Origin: Tersicoccus sp. Bi-70
GTDB lineage: Bacteria; Actinomycetota; Actinomycetes; Actinomycetales; Micrococcaceae
Length of the DNA stretch: 64,000 nucleotides
Reading direction: 5' to 3'
Assembly (NCBI RefSeq): GCF_001968825.1
Contig: NZ_MIEU01000016.1
Span: 434,001-498,000 of the forward strand
The position numbers and the translations under genes were made by a program. Below the pieces are notes generated by a model, which had not been told where the DNA came from, did not search any database, and worked only from the letters and a program-made list of their open reading frames with translations. Of this stretch, positions 37,752 to 50,044 are shown piece after piece (positions within the stretch are counted from its first letter, which is position 1; each line of letters opens with the position of its first letter).

Positions 37752-38234
37752 ATGTCCGGCATCGTCGTCGAATCACCCCGCTCCCCCGGTGACTCCGGTG
37801 GCCGGCTCGCGCCGCAGTACCAGCGCAGCAAGGGCAAGGGCGGCAACTTCGAGATGCTGGCCTGGCTGTTCATGCGCCTGTCCGGTGTCGTCCTGATCGT
37901 TCTCGTCTTCGGGCACCTGTTCGTCAACCTGATGGTCGGCGACGGCGTGCACGCCGTGGACTTCGGCTTCGTGGCCGGCAAGTGGGCCAGCCCGTTCTGG
38001 CAGGTCTGGGACCTGGCCATGCTGTGGCTCGCCCTGCTGCACGGCACCAACGGCGTGCGCACGATCATCAACGACTACGCCGAGCGGAACGCCACCCGGC
38101 TGACCCTGAAGACCGTGCTCTACATCGCCTCGGGCACCATGATCGTGCTCGGCACCCTGGTGATCTTCACGTTCGATCCCTGCCCGGTGATCGACGGGGT
38201 CTCCACCGTCAGCAGCTTCTGCCCCGCCCCCTGA
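37752..38234 (+). CDS. sdhD: succinate dehydrogenase hydrophobic anchor subunit
   Basis: A 160-residue second anchor with three hydrophobic segments (about 35-58, 80-100, 118-140). LALLHGTNGVRTIINDY near residue 94 carries the conserved His and Arg expected at the haem and quinone site. ATG is one base after the sdhC stop, so translation is likely coupled. An 88-bp gap with no evident structure follows before sdhA. Confidence 0.92.
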   Translation: MSGIVVESPRSPGDSGGRLAPQYQRSKGKGGNFEMLAWLFMRLSGVVLIVLVFGHLFVNLMVGDGVHAVDFGFVAGKWASPFWQVWDLAMLWLALLHGTNGVRTIINDYAERNATRLTLKTVLYIASGTMIVLGTLVIFTFDPCPVIDGVSTVSSFCPAP

Positions 38235-38322
38235 CGCCGTACCGGCCCCGGCGGTCCGCTCCTGACGAGCGGTCGCCGTCGCCGACGACCTGGCGACCAC
38301 GAGAGAAAAGAGTCATCGAAGA

Positions 38323-40098
38323 ATGCAGGTCCACAAGTACGACGTCGTGATCGTCGGCGCCGGCGGCGCCGGGATGCGTGCGGCGATCGAATCCGGTCAG
38401 CGGGCGCGCACCGCGGTGCTGACGAAGCTCTACCCGACCCGCTCCCACACCGGTGCCGCCCAGGGCGGCATGTGTGCGGCACTCGCCAACGTCGAAGAGG
38501 ACAACTGGGAGTGGCACACGTTCGACACGGTCAAGGGTGGCGACTATCTCGTCGACCAGGATGCCGCGGAGGTGATGGCCAAGGAGGCCATCGACGCCGT
38601 CCTCGACCTGGAGAAGATGGGTCTGCCCTTCAACCGCACCCCGGAGGGCCGGATCGACCAGCGGCGCTTCGGCGGCCACACGCGTGACCACGGGAAGGCG
38701 CCCGTGCGCCGCGCCTGCTACGCCGCGGACCGCACCGGGCACATGATCCTGCAGACGCTCTACCAGAACTGCGTCAAGCACAACGTGGAGTTCTACAACG
38801 AGTTCTACGTCCTCGACCTGCTGCTCCTGGACGACGGCGCTGGCGATGGTGTCCCCCGCAAGCGGGTGGCCGGCGTCGTCAGCTACGAGCTGGCCACCGG
38901 CGAGATCCACGTCTTCCAGGCGAAGAGCGTCGTGTTCGCCTCGGGCGGTGTCGGCAAGGTCTTCAAGACCACCTCGAACGCGCACACCCTGACCGGTGAC
39001 GGCATGGGCATCGCGTTCCGTCGCGGCCTGCCGCTGGAGGACATGGAGTTCATCCAGTTCCACCCGACCGGCCTCGCGGGCCTCGGCATCCTCCTCTCCG
39101 AGGCCGCCCGCGGCGAGGGCGCGATCCTGCGCAACTCCGAGGGCGAGCGGTTCATGGAGCGGTACGCCCCCACCATCAAGGACCTGGCCCCGCGCGACAT
39201 CGTGGCCCGGTCCATGGCCAACGAGGTGCGCGAGGGTCGCGGCGCCGGTCCGAACAAGGACTACGTGCTCCTGGACCTGACCCACCTGGAGCCGGCGCAC
39301 ATCGACGCGAAGCTGCCGGACATCACCGAGTTCGCCCGCACGTACCTGGGCGTCGAGCCCTACACGGAGCCGGTGCCGGTGTTCCCGACCTGCCACTACG
39401 CGATGGGTGGCATCCCCACGAACATCTTGGGCGAGGTGCTCTCCGACAACGACACCGTGGTGCCGGGCCTGTACGCCGCCGGCGAGGTGGCCTGCGTGTC
39501 CGTGCACGGCTCCAACCGGCTGGGCACCAACTCGCTGCTGGACATCAACGTCTTCGGCAAGCGCTCGGGCATCAACGCCGCGGAGTACGCGGTCGGTGCG
39601 GACTTCGTGGAGCTGCCGGAGAACCCGACCGCCTACACGGAGGACCTGCTCGACGTCGTCCGCTCCGGTGAGGGATCCGAACGGGTCGCGAAGATCCGGT
39701 CGGATCTGCAGGAGACGATGGACGCCAACATGCAGGTGTTCCGCACCGAGACGTCGATCCGGCAGGCGCTGGACGACATCGAGGCCCTGCGCGAGCGCTA
39801 CAAGGCGATCTCCGTGCAGGACAAGGGCAAGCGGTTCAACCTGGACCTGCTCGAGGCCGTCGAACTCGGCTTCCTGCTGGACATGGCCGAGGTCATGACC
39901 GTCTCGGCCCTGCACCGCAAGGAGTCCCGTGGCGGTCACTACCGCGAGGACTACCCGAATCGTGACGACGAGAACTGGATGAAGCACACCATGGTGTACC
40001 GGGACCCCACCTCCGAGATGGAGGGCGTCAAGGGGATCCGGTTCGACACCAAGCCGGTGATCTTCACCCGTTACGAACCGATGGAGCGCAAGTACTGA
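38323..40098 (+). CDS. sdhA: succinate dehydrogenase flavoprotein subunit
   Basis: A 591-residue flavoprotein. The FAD-binding Rossmann motif [18 protein letters not shown] starts at residue 8 and [11 protein letters not shown] near residue 43 carries the covalent-FAD His. Substrate-site residues lie in HPTGLAG near 247 and the active Arg in the [19 protein letters not shown] region near 290; the capping and helical domains follow. Its stop overlaps the sdhB start (TGATG). Member of sdhCDAB. Confidence 0.97.
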   Translation: MQVHKYDVVIVGAGGAGMRAAIESGQRARTAVLTKLYPTRSHTGAAQGGMCAALANVEEDNWEWHTFDTVKGGDYLVDQDAAEVMAKEAIDAVLDLEKMGLPFNRTPEGRIDQRRFGGHTRDHGKAPVRRACYAADRTGHMILQTLYQNCVKHNVEFYNEFYVLDLLLLDDGAGDGVPRKRVAGVVSYELATGEIHVFQAKSVVFASGGVGKVFKTTSNAHTLTGDGMGIAFRRGLPLEDMEFIQFHPTGLAGLGILLSEAARGEGAILRNSEGERFMERYAPTIKDLAPRDIVARSMANEVREGRGAGPNKDYVLLDLTHLEPAHIDAKLPDITEFARTYLGVEPYTEPVPVFPTCHYAMGGIPTNILGEVLSDNDTVVPGLYAAGEVACVSVHGSNRLGTNSLLDINVFGKRSGINAAEYAVGADFVELPENPTAYTEDLLDVVRSGEGSERVAKIRSDLQETMDANMQVFRTETSIRQALDDIEALRERYKAISVQDKGKRFNLDLLEAVELGFLLDMAEVMTVSALHRKESRGGHYREDYPNRDDENWMKHTMVYRDPTSEMEGVKGIRFDTKPVIFTRYEPMERKY

Positions 40099-40880
40099 TG
40101 ACGACGCAAACAGCCGAACCGGCATCCAAGGTCGAGCTTCCCGCTTCCGTGGGCGGCGGCGGGGAGATCCCCACCTTCGACGTGACCCTGAAGATCCGCC
40201 GCTACGATCCCGAGGTCTCCGCCGAGCCCCGCTGGGACGAGTTCGCCGTCACCATGTACGGCACGGACCGCGTGCTCGACGCGCTGCACAAGGTCAAGTG
40301 GGAGCAGGACGGGACGCTGTCGTTCCGCCGCTCGTGCGCCCACGGCGTGTGCGGCTCGGACGCGATGCGGATCAACGGCCGCAACCGCCTCGCCTGCAAG
40401 ACGCTGCTCAAGGACCTCGACACGTCCAAGCCCATCACGGTCGAGCCCATCAAGGGTCTGCCGGTGGAGAAGGACCTGATCGTCGACATGGAGCCGTTCT
40501 TCCAGTCGTACCGGGAGATCATGCCGTTCCTGATCAACCGGGGCCACGAGCCGACGAAGGAGCGCCTGCAGTCCGCCGAGGAGCGCGAGCGGTTCGACGA
40601 CACGACCAAGTGCATCCTGTGCGCCGCGTGCACGTCGTCCTGCCCCGTGTTCTGGACGGACGGGCAGTACTTCGGCCCCGCCGCGATCGTGAACGCGCAC
40701 CGGTTCATCTTCGACTCGCGTGACGACGCCGGCGACATGCGGCTGCAGATCCTCAACGACAAGGAGGGGGTGTGGCGCTGCCGCACCACCTTCAACTGCA
40801 CCGACGCGTGCCCCCGTGGCATCCAGGTGACCAAGGCGATCGCCGAGGTCAAGCAGGCGGTGCTCGCCCGGGCCATCTGA
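40098..40880 (+). CDS. sdhB: succinate dehydrogenase iron-sulfur subunit
   Basis: A 260-residue iron-sulfur protein. The [2Fe-2S] ligands are in SCAHGVCGSDAM near residue 76 plus the Cys in RLAC near 96; the [4Fe-4S] and [3Fe-4S] ligands in CILCAACTSSCPVFW near 173 and CTDACPRGI near 234. N-terminal extension of about 20 residues. Start overlaps the sdhA stop. The operon ends at a strong hairpin 26 bp downstream. Confidence 0.97.
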   Translation: MTTQTAEPASKVELPASVGGGGEIPTFDVTLKIRRYDPEVSAEPRWDEFAVTMYGTDRVLDALHKVKWEQDGTLSFRRSCAHGVCGSDAMRINGRNRLACKTLLKDLDTSKPITVEPIKGLPVEKDLIVDMEPFFQSYREIMPFLINRGHEPTKERLQSAEERERFDDTTKCILCAACTSSCPVFWTDGQYFGPAAIVNAHRFIFDSRDDAGDMRLQILNDKEGVWRCRTTFNCTDACPRGIQVTKAIAEVKQAVLARAI

Positions 40881-40905
40881 CCGGACGCGCTCGACCGAGA
40901 GACAC

Positions 40906-40939
40906 CGAAGGCCCGGACGGGGAACCGTCCGGGCCTTCG
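40906..40939. terminator. bidirectional terminator after sdhB
   Basis: A perfect 15-bp stem (CGAAGGCCCGGACGG and complement) with a GGAA tetraloop, followed by TCGTCGTCT on the plus strand. Lies between sdhB and the convergent phosphoesterase gene. Confidence 0.85.
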
Positions 40940-40973
40940 TCGTCTGCGGTGTGAGCGTGCGTGCGGTGACAGT

Positions 40974-41492
40974 TCAGCCGCCGAGCGGGACCTCGCCGAC
41001 CTGCTCCCACGCCGCCTCTCCGGCCCGGTAGACGCCGAGGGAGCTCGCCGGGAACCGCGCCGCGAAACCGGCGAACCGGATCAGCGCCTCGTCCAGGGAC
41101 TGCCGGTCGACGCCCTGGGCGAGGGTGACGTGCGGGTGGTACGGGAAGACGGCGCCGCTGCCGATCCCGGCGGCCAGGATGCCCTCGTGCAGGCCGACGC
41201 ACTCCCCCGCTCCCGCGGCCAGCCGCAGGAACGCCACCGGGGAGCGCGGCAGGAAGCTGCCGGCGCCGCGCAGCACGATGGTGAAGGGGTCGGTCCGCGC
41301 GGCCACGGCGGCCACCGCACCGACCGCGGCGTCGACGTCGTCGGTCACGCCGTGGGTCAGGATGGTCACGTGCGGCGGGACCAGCTCGGCGGCGACCTCG
41401 CCGAACCCGGCGCGCCAGTGGTGCAACTGCTGCGCGAGCGGCCCGGGGATGGTGATGACCACCCCGAGCGAACCCGCCGTCAGCATCGCCAT
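40974..41492 (-). CDS. 2H phosphoesterase (2'-5' RNA ligase superfamily)
   Basis: A 172-residue protein with the two HxT motifs of the 2H superfamily: PHVTIL near residue 40 and HPHVTLAQ near 120. Members cleave or join 2',5' linkages or cyclic phosphates in RNA and nucleotides; the substrate is unknown. ATG at 41492 lies 2 bp after the trpS stop, so it is almost certainly co-transcribed with trpS. Confidence 0.85.
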   Translation of the reverse strand: MAMLTAGSLGVVITIPGPLAQQLHHWRAGFGEVAAELVPPHVTILTHGVTDDVDAAVGAVAAVAARTDPFTIVLRGAGSFLPRSPVAFLRLAAGAGECVGLHEGILAAGIGSGAVFPYHPHVTLAQGVDRQSLDEALIRFAGFAARFPASSLGVYRAGEAAWEQVGEVPLGG

Positions 41493-41494
41493 CG

Positions 41495-43518
<2,024 letters not shown>

Positions 43519-43593
43519 CCGATCCACTCTACCGCCGGGCTCCCGGTCCCCCGGCCGCCCGCGTTCGGTGCAGGGTCCGGTCCAGGGGCCGCC

Positions 43594-44295
43594 TCAGTCG
43601 ACGATGGTGCCGCTGACCGGGCCGCCGTCGGCAGCACTGCCGCCGTCCCGGCGCGAGGCACGCTCCTCGACGCCGAGCATGCCGAGGGCGTTGTGCGCGG
43701 TGATCTGGATGGTCTCCAGGGCCCGGGCCACCTGACCGTCGTCGTGCGGTGCGGTGCTGCCTGATCCGGCGTCGCGCGCCTGCCGGGCGAGCTGGTCCTC
43801 GATGACGCGGCCCTGCACCTGGACGATCCGCAGGCTGTGGGCGAGCTTCTCGTCCCGCACGGGGTCCGCGGTCGCGGAGGCGACCACGCGGGTGCTCGAG
43901 CCGCCGGAGCCCGACGGTGCGAGGCCCGCGGCGGAGCGCAGGGTGTCGTTCGCGGTGGCGAGCTGCGTCGCTCCGAAGCGGGCGGCCCGGCGCACCGCGA
44001 GGAAGACCACGAGGGCGAGCGCCAGCCAGCCCGCGGCCACGATCGCCACCAGCCAGCCGACGACGTCGTTCTGGTTCGCGGCGAACACCACTGCGACGAG
44101 GAAGACGACCATGACGACGGCGAGCATCAGTCCGCCACCGCCCAGCGGCGAACGGCGTGCGCCGTTCACCGCACCGTCGTAGGCGCGGCCCGCGAAGCCG
44201 CCACCGGACAGCAGCCCCCCGGAGGAGGACGCGGGAGAGGACGGCGCAGGGGACGAGGTAGCGGAACGGGGATCAGGACGCGTCGAGCCAGCCAT
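43594..44295 (-). CDS. membrane protein of unknown function
   Basis: A 233-residue protein. Residues 1-50 are Ser/Pro/Gly-rich; two adjacent hydrophobic segments (about 55-75 and 80-103) form a hairpin in the membrane; the C-terminal half is soluble and contains a likely helical section (EKLAHSLRIVQVQGRVIEDQ). I recognise no family. ATG at 44295 lies six bases after GAGAAT, consistent with a leaderless message. Downstream of the ABC-2 exporter genes by 64 bp, in the same direction. Confidence 0.75.
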   Translation of the reverse strand: MAGSTRPDPRSATSSPAPSSPASSSGGLLSGGGFAGRAYDGAVNGARRSPLGGGGLMLAVVMVVFLVAVVFAANQNDVVGWLVAIVAAGWLALALVVFLAVRRAARFGATQLATANDTLRSAAGLAPSGSGGSSTRVVASATADPVRDEKLAHSLRIVQVQGRVIEDQLARQARDAGSGSTAPHDDGQVARALETIQITAHNALGMLGVEERASRRDGGSAADGGPVSGTIVD

Positions 44296-44359
44296 GGCCC
44301 CATTCTCCCGTACCCGGACACCGGCCCGGCGGCGTTCCACCGGAGGCGAACGCGCGCGA

Positions 44360-45193
44360 CTACTTCAGGAAGAGCGCGCGCAGCCGGCTGGTGGTCAGCG
44401 TCAGACCGATGAGGATCATGACGACGTAGTAGAGCAGGTGCAGCGCGGTTGCCCCGGTGAACACCCCGACGCTGATCTGGCGCATCAACTCCACCCCGTG
44501 CCACAGGGGCAGGGCCTGGACGATCCACTGGATCGGCTCCGGGTAGACCGAGAGCGGGTAGAACGTGGCGCTGAACAGGAACATCGGCATCATCACGAAC
44601 GTCACGAGGTCCATCTGCTGGAACGTCTTCAGGAAGCTCGTGATGGCCATGCCGAAGCTGGCGAACCCGAAGGCCACGAGCACGGCCGCCGGGATCAGCA
44701 GCAGCGTCCAGGCGGACGGCGCGAGCCCGAAGAGGAGCATCACCCCGGTGAAGCCGACGGCGTAGATCGCCCCTCGCATCAGTGCCATGAAGATCTCACC
44801 CACGGCCACGTCGAGCGGCCCCAGCGAGGTGTAGAGCATGCCCTGGTAGAGCTTGCCGAAGTTCATCTTGAAGAAGACGTTCCACGTCGAGTCGTACACG
44901 GCGCCGTTCATCGCGGACACCGCGAGCAGCGCCGGGGCGATGTAGGCGGCGTAGCTGATGGTTGAGCCGCCCGGGCCCTGCACCTGGCCCACGAGGGTGC
45001 CGAGGCCGACGCCGAGGGAGAGCAGGTAGAAGACCGGCTCGAAGAAGCCCGAGGCCAGGATCACCCAGTTCTGCGTGCGTATCACCCGGAAGCCGCGCCC
45101 GATCACGGCGCCGGCGTTGCGGGAGTAGAGGGCCGCGAGGGGCCGGCGCGACGGGGTCAGCCGGGGCGCGGTGGTCTCGGCGGGAGCGGTCAT
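44360..45193 (-). CDS. ABC-2 type exporter permease (second)
   Basis: A 277-residue ABC-2 permease with six hydrophobic segments and the family pattern FLFSATFYPLSVYPEPIQWI near residue 205. NodJ/DrrB-like. ATG overlaps the stop of its partner (ATGA). Two different but related permeases plus one ATPase make a complete exporter; substrate (drug, polysaccharide or lipid) cannot be told. Confidence 0.9.
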   Translation of the reverse strand: MTAPAETTAPRLTPSRRPLAALYSRNAGAVIGRGFRVIRTQNWVILASGFFEPVFYLLSLGVGLGTLVGQVQGPGGSTISYAAYIAPALLAVSAMNGAVYDSTWNVFFKMNFGKLYQGMLYTSLGPLDVAVGEIFMALMRGAIYAVGFTGVMLLFGLAPSAWTLLLIPAAVLVAFGFASFGMAITSFLKTFQQMDLVTFVMMPMFLFSATFYPLSVYPEPIQWIVQALPLWHGVELMRQISVGVFTGATALHLLYYVVMILIGLTLTTSRLRALFLK

Positions 45194-46047
45194 CGGCCCA
45201 GCCTCCGGGTGAAGAACCGGCGGGCCAGGACCATCCCGACGACGGCGAGGCCCACGAGCACGAGCACGTGCACCACCAGCATCCAGGGCGGCACGGGCAG
45301 GCCGAAGGAGACGACGCGGGCCAGCTGCGTCGTGTGCCAGAGCGGGGAGATCCACCCGATCCACTGCAGGCCGCCCGGCATCGTCTCCAGCGGGTAGAAG
45401 GTCCCCGAGAACAGGAACAGCGGGGTGATGACGAACCGCTGGATCATCGAGAACTGGAAGCCCTCCCCCTCCAGCGACGCCGAGTACGCCATCACCGGCG
45501 CCCCGAACGCGAGCGCGCCGACGACGGTGATCGGCACGATCAGCCAGCCGGTGCCCAGCGACGGCACGGCGCCGAACAGGTAGAGGATCACCACGTAGGC
45601 CACGGTCTGGATGGTCAGGCGTACACCGATGGCCAGGATGTGGCCGGCGGCGATCTGCCCGGGTGTCAGCGGCGAGGCGTTCGGTCCGTAGTAGACGCGG
45701 CGCCACTTGAAGCCGTCCATGACCGGGAACATCATCTCCAGCCCCACGGTCATCAGTGCGGCGGAGGTGACGAGCGCGGGCGCGACGAACTGCAGGTAGC
45801 TGACCCCGTTCGCGGCGACCCCGTTGCGGTCCACCAGCACGGCGAGGCCGACGCCGAGCGCGTACAGGTAGAGCAGCGGCGAGCCGATGCTCTCGAGCAC
45901 GATCGTGCCGAGGTAGGCGCGCATGGTGCGCAGCGCGTGCTCGGCGTAGTAGAACGCGCCCCAGCGCCGGGCCTTCGCGGCGGAGACGGCGGGGCTGTGC
46001 GCGCGGCCCGAGTAGGTCAGAGCGGCAGGAACGACACGCGCGCTCAT
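45190..46047 (-). CDS. ABC-2 type exporter permease (first)
   Basis: A 285-residue ABC-2 permease, six hydrophobic segments, with PLFLFSGTFYPLETMPGGLQ near residue 207, clearly related to the next gene and probably forming a heterodimer with it. An alternative start one Met earlier is not in frame. ATG at 46047, 28 bp after the ATPase stop. Confidence 0.9.
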   Translation of the reverse strand: MSARVVPAALTYSGRAHSPAVSAAKARRWGAFYYAEHALRTMRAYLGTIVLESIGSPLLYLYALGVGLAVLVDRNGVAANGVSYLQFVAPALVTSAALMTVGLEMMFPVMDGFKWRRVYYGPNASPLTPGQIAAGHILAIGVRLTIQTVAYVVILYLFGAVPSLGTGWLIVPITVVGALAFGAPVMAYSASLEGEGFQFSMIQRFVITPLFLFSGTFYPLETMPGGLQWIGWISPLWHTTQLARVVSFGLPVPPWMLVVHVLVLVGLAVVGMVLARRFFTRRLGR

Positions 46048-46075
46048 GCGCCTGCCCCGCTCATGCGTCTGCCCA

Positions 46076-47086
46076 TCATTCGATCAGACTCCGGCCCGTG
46101 AGCCGCAGGAACACGTCCTCCAACGAGGAGCGCCGCACCAGGGAGGTGACGGGCCGCAGCCCGCGGGCGGTCACCTCGTCGAGCGCCGCCTCACCGTCGT
46201 CGGTGTACAGCAGCACCCGATCCGGCAGCACCTCGATCCGCTCGCCCACGCCCTCGAGGGTTGCGGCGGCGGACGCGTTCCGGTCGGTGCCGAACCGCAC
46301 CTCGAGCACCTCGCGGGTCGAGTACTGACGGATCAGGGTCGAGGGTGAGCCCTCGGCCATGATGCGGCCCTGGTCGACGACGATCAGCCGGTCGCACAGC
46401 TGCTCGGCCTCGTCCATGTAGTGCGTGGTGAGCACGAGCGTCACGCCCTGCTCCTTGAGCCGGAACAGCCGGTCCCAGAGGATGTGCCGCGCCTGCGGGT
46501 CCAGCCCCGTCGTCGGTTCGTCGAGCATGACGATCCGCGGCTCGTTGATCAGCGCCCGGGCGATGGTCAGGCGCCGCTTCATGCCGCCCGAGAGGGAGTC
46601 GACCTTGGCCTTCGCCTTGTCCGTCAGCTGGGCGAACTCGAGCAGCTCGTCGACCTTGGGCTGCAGGTACCGGTACGGCAGCCCGAAATAGCGGCCGTAG
46701 ACGAGCAGGTTGTCCCGGACCTTCAGCTCCTCGTCCAGGTTGTCCTGCTGCGGCACGACGCCCAGGTGCGCCCGCACCTCCGGCCCGTGCTTCTCCGGGT
46801 CCAGGCCCATGATCGTCAGCTCGCCGCCGGTGCGCCCGGTGACACCGCCGATCATCCGCATGGTCGTGGACTTGCCGGCGCCGTTGGGACCGAGCAGCCC
46901 GAAGGACTCCCCGGCGGGGATGTCGAAGCTGATCCCGTCCACGGCGCGGGTCTCGCCGTAGACCTTGGTCAGGTCGCGGGCGGAGATGACGGTGGCCGGG
47001 GCGGTGGCGGACGGGGGGTGGGCCGGGGAGTCGGGGGCCGCCGAGGTCACGGCGGCACCACGCCCGGCGGGCGAGTCGGTGGACAC
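46076..47086 (-). CDS. ABC exporter ATP-binding protein, NodI/DrrA type
   Basis: A 336-residue ATPase. Walker A GLLGPNGAGKST near residue 64, signature LSGGMKRRLTIARALINEP near 165, Walker B IVMLDEPTTGLDP near 187, and H-loop TTHYMDEAEQLCDR near 221. The C-terminal 90-residue domain is that of NodI/DrrA proteins. The first 30 residues are Ala/Pro/Ser-rich. GTG at 47086 lies seven bases after TACACT, without a ribosome site, suggesting a leaderless transcript that opens the three-gene operon. Confidence 0.92.
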   Translation of the reverse strand: MSTDSPAGRGAAVTSAAPDSPAHPPSATAPATVISARDLTKVYGETRAVDGISFDIPAGESFGLLGPNGAGKSTTMRMIGGVTGRTGGELTIMGLDPEKHGPEVRAHLGVVPQQDNLDEELKVRDNLLVYGRYFGLPYRYLQPKVDELLEFAQLTDKAKAKVDSLSGGMKRRLTIARALINEPRIVMLDEPTTGLDPQARHILWDRLFRLKEQGVTLVLTTHYMDEAEQLCDRLIVVDQGRIMAEGSPSTLIRQYSTREVLEVRFGTDRNASAAATLEGVGERIEVLPDRVLLYTDDGEAALDEVTARGLRPVTSLVRRSSLEDVFLRLTGRSLIE

Positions 47087-47217
47087 TCGTGACAGTGTAG
47101 GAAGTCACACCGACGAAAGCCCAGTCCCCGGGACCGGAGCCGGCTCGTGTCGCGGACCGTTCCGGTCCGCGGTGCGGCCGGTCCGCCCTCCCGATCCGCT
47201 GCGAAGGAGTTCCGACG

Positions 47218-48660
47218 ATGACGTCGCCCGACACCACCGACCGGCCCCTCGACCCGGGCGGCCCTGCCCCGGCCTCCGACGTCGTGCGCCTGCTCACCGA
47301 GGCGCTCGGCGCGAAGGTGCGCACCGACGAGCAGACCCTCGCCCGCGTCCGCACCGACGAGTCGGGGCATGCGACCGACGCCCCGCCGCTGGCCCTGGTC
47401 GAGGCCGAGACCGTCGAGGACGTGCAGGCCGTCTGCCGGATCTGCACGGCCACGGGCACCCCGATCGTCAGCCGCGGTGCGGGCACCGGCCTGGCGGGCG
47501 GCTCGATCGGCGGCGCCGGCGAGGTGGTGCTCTCGACCGCCCGGATGGACCGGATCCTCGAGATCTCCCCGCAGAACCGGCTCGCCGTCGTCCAGCCCGG
47601 CATCCTCAACGGCGCTCTGAACGCGGTGCTGGCCGAGCAGGGCCTGTGGTGGCCGCCGGACCCGGCGAGCAAGGACATCTCCTCCGTCGGCGGCAACATC
47701 GCGACCAACGCGGGCGGCCTGCTCTGCGCCAAGTACGGCGTCACCCGGGAGTCCGTGCTGGCCCTGAAGGTCGTCCTCGCCGACGGCACCCTGATCAGCG
47801 TGGGCCACCGGACGGTCAAGGGCGTCACCGGACTGGACCTGTGCGCGCTGATGATCGGCTCGGAGGGCGTGCTCGGCGTCATCGTCGAGTGCACGCTCAA
47901 GCTCCGCCCGGCGATCACCGGGCCGGTGCCCACCATCGCCGCGTTCTTCGAGGACGTCGAGGCCGCCGCCCACGCGTGCTCGGCCGTCACCGCCGCCCGC
48001 CTGGAGCCGGCGATCATGGAGCTGCTCGACGAGCAGATCCTGGCCGCCGTCAGCGCTCACACCGGTGTCGATTTGATCGGGAAGGGCCGCTCCTACGTGC
48101 TGATCCAGACGGACGGGCCCGGCGCGGAGGCGACGGCGGAGCAGATCCGCGCGGTCCTGGAGGAGAACGGTGCGCGGGTCGAGTTCGCCCGGGACCCGGC
48201 CGACGCCGCGCGGCTGGTCGAGGTCCGCCGGCAGGTGCATCCCGCGATGACCCGGCTGGGCACCGCCCTGATCGAGGACGTGGCCGTGCCGCGGGACAGG
48301 CTGTCCGCGATGTACCGCCGGATCGCCGAGATCGCGCAGCGCCACGACGTCGTCATCCCGACCAATGCGCACGCCGGTGACGGGAACCTGCACCCGACCT
48401 TCATCTTCGAGGGCACCGAGGTGCCGCAGCAGGTGTGGGACGCCGCCGACGAGCTGTTCCAGTACGCCATCGAACTCGGCGGCACCCTCACGGGTGAGCA
48501 CGGCGTCGGGCTGCTCAAGCGCCGGTGGCTCGGGGACGAACTCGGCACGGATCAGCTCGCGCTGCAGCGCCGGATCAAGGCCGCCTTCGACCCGGACGGC
48601 CTGCTCAACCCCGGGAAGGTGTTCGCCCCGGTCGAGGCGGCGCCGGCGAACCAGCACTGA
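47218..48660 (+). CDS. FAD-linked oxidase, GlcD/D-lactate dehydrogenase type
   Basis: A 480-residue FAD_binding_4 oxidoreductase. The FAD domain has SRGAGTGLAGGSIGGAGEVV near residue 90 and VGGNIATNAGG near 158; the C-terminal FAD-linked oxidase domain has TNAHAGDGNLHPTF near 381 and TGEHGVGLLKRRWL. Relatives oxidise glycolate or D-lactate. No GlcE/GlcF partners are adjacent, so a stand-alone D-lactate-type enzyme is more likely, but the substrate is not proven. ATG follows GAAGGAG. Confidence 0.9.
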   Translation: MTSPDTTDRPLDPGGPAPASDVVRLLTEALGAKVRTDEQTLARVRTDESGHATDAPPLALVEAETVEDVQAVCRICTATGTPIVSRGAGTGLAGGSIGGAGEVVLSTARMDRILEISPQNRLAVVQPGILNGALNAVLAEQGLWWPPDPASKDISSVGGNIATNAGGLLCAKYGVTRESVLALKVVLADGTLISVGHRTVKGVTGLDLCALMIGSEGVLGVIVECTLKLRPAITGPVPTIAAFFEDVEAAAHACSAVTAARLEPAIMELLDEQILAAVSAHTGVDLIGKGRSYVLIQTDGPGAEATAEQIRAVLEENGARVEFARDPADAARLVEVRRQVHPAMTRLGTALIEDVAVPRDRLSAMYRRIAEIAQRHDVVIPTNAHAGDGNLHPTFIFEGTEVPQQVWDAADELFQYAIELGGTLTGEHGVGLLKRRWLGDELGTDQLALQRRIKAAFDPDGLLNPGKVFAPVEAAPANQH

Positions 48661-48694
48661 CCCGGCCGGGGCGGTCCGCCTCAGGCAGCGGCGG

Positions 48695-49981
48695 TCACCA
48701 CTCCTCGAGGCCCTCGTACAGCGGGAAGTCCGCGGCCAGGTTCTCCACCCGGGTGCGCAGCGCCTCGACGTCCGCGCCGGGCTTGAGCGCCTCGGCGATC
48801 ACGTCAGCCACCTGGGTGAACTCGGCGTCGCCGAAGCCGCGGGTCGCGAGCGCGGGGGTGCCGATCCGCAGGCCGGAGGTGACCATCGGCGGGCGCGGGT
48901 CGAACGGGATGGCATTGCGGTTGACCGTGATGCCGGCCCGGTGCAGAAGGTCCTCGGCCTGCTTGCCGTCCAGCGCGGAGTCCTTCAGGGACACCAGGAC
49001 GAGGTGGACATCGGTGCCGCCGGTCAGCACGGAGACGCCGTGCTCGGCGACGTCGGCGGCCGAGAGCCGCTCGGCGAGGATCTGGGCGCCCGCGACGGTG
49101 CGGCGCTGACGCTCGGCGAAGTCCTCCCCCGCGGCGATCTTGAAGGCGACGGCCTTGGCCGCGATGGCGTGCATCAGCGGGCCGCCCTGCTGGCCCGGGA
49201 ACACCGCCGAGTCGATCTTCTTCGCGTACTCGGCCTTCGAGAGCACCAGGCCGGAGCGGGGACCGCCCAGCGTCTTGTGCACGGTGGAGGTCACGACGTC
49301 GGAGTGCGGCACCGGGTTCGGGTGCAGCCCGGCGGCGACCAGACCGGCGAAGTGCGCCATGTCGGTCCACAGCAGGGCGCCCACCTCGTCGGCGATCGAA
49401 CGGAACGCCGCGAAGTCGAGCTGGCGGGGGTACGCGGACCAGCCGGCGATGATCACCTGCGGGCGCTCGGCGAGGGCCTGCTCCCGGACGTGGTCCATGT
49501 CGATCCGGTAGGTGTCGGGGTCCACGCCGTACGCGGCGACCTCGTAGAGCTTGCCGGAGAAGTTCAGCTTCATGCCGTGGGTGAGGTGGCCGCCGTGGGC
49601 GAGGGTGAGCCCGAGCAGCTTGTCGCCGGGCTGGATCATCGCGGCGAGGGCGGCGGCGTTGGCCTGCGCGCCCGCGTGCGGCTGGACGTTGGCGTGCTCG
49701 GCGCCGAACAGGGCCTTCGCCCGGTCCCGGGCGAGGTTCTCCGCGACGTCGACGTACTCGCAGCCGCCGTAGTAGCGCCGGCCCGGGTAGCCCTCGGCGT
49801 ACTTGTTGGTCAGCACGGACCCCTGGGCCTGCAGCACGGCGCGGGGCACGAAGTTCTCGGAGGCGATCATCTCCAGCGTGCCGCGCTGACGACCGAGCTC
49901 GTCGGCGAGGACCTGGGCGATCTCGGGGTCGACCTCGGCCAGGGGCTGGGTGTTCAGGGCGGTGGCGGTGCGGTTGCTCAC
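48695..49981 (-). CDS. glyA: serine hydroxymethyltransferase
   Basis: A 428-residue SHMT, making glycine and methylene-tetrahydrofolate from serine. The PLP lysine is K236 in [12 protein letters not shown]; other motifs are [13 protein letters not shown] near residue 34 and [13 protein letters not shown]. The start is GTG 49981, seven bases after AGGAG. An upstream in-frame GTG at 50047 lies inside the ZTP riboswitch and is rejected. Expression is probably raised when ZTP accumulates, i.e. when 10-formyl-tetrahydrofolate is short. Confidence 0.96.
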   Translation of the reverse strand: MSNRTATALNTQPLAEVDPEIAQVLADELGRQRGTLEMIASENFVPRAVLQAQGSVLTNKYAEGYPGRRYYGGCEYVDVAENLARDRAKALFGAEHANVQPHAGAQANAAALAAMIQPGDKLLGLTLAHGGHLTHGMKLNFSGKLYEVAAYGVDPDTYRIDMDHVREQALAERPQVIIAGWSAYPRQLDFAAFRSIADEVGALLWTDMAHFAGLVAAGLHPNPVPHSDVVTSTVHKTLGGPRSGLVLSKAEYAKKIDSAVFPGQQGGPLMHAIAAKAVAFKIAAGEDFAERQRRTVAGAQILAERLSAADVAEHGVSVLTGGTDVHLVLVSLKDSALDGKQAEDLLHRAGITVNRNAIPFDPRPPMVTSGLRIGTPALATRGFGDAEFTQVADVIAEALKPGADVEALRTRVENLAADFPLYEGLEEW

Positions 49982-50044
49982 GGTGATCTCCTGCGGGGCG
50001 GTGGTGGCGGACGGGTCGCGCGGCGTCGCGGTCGTCGTGGACTC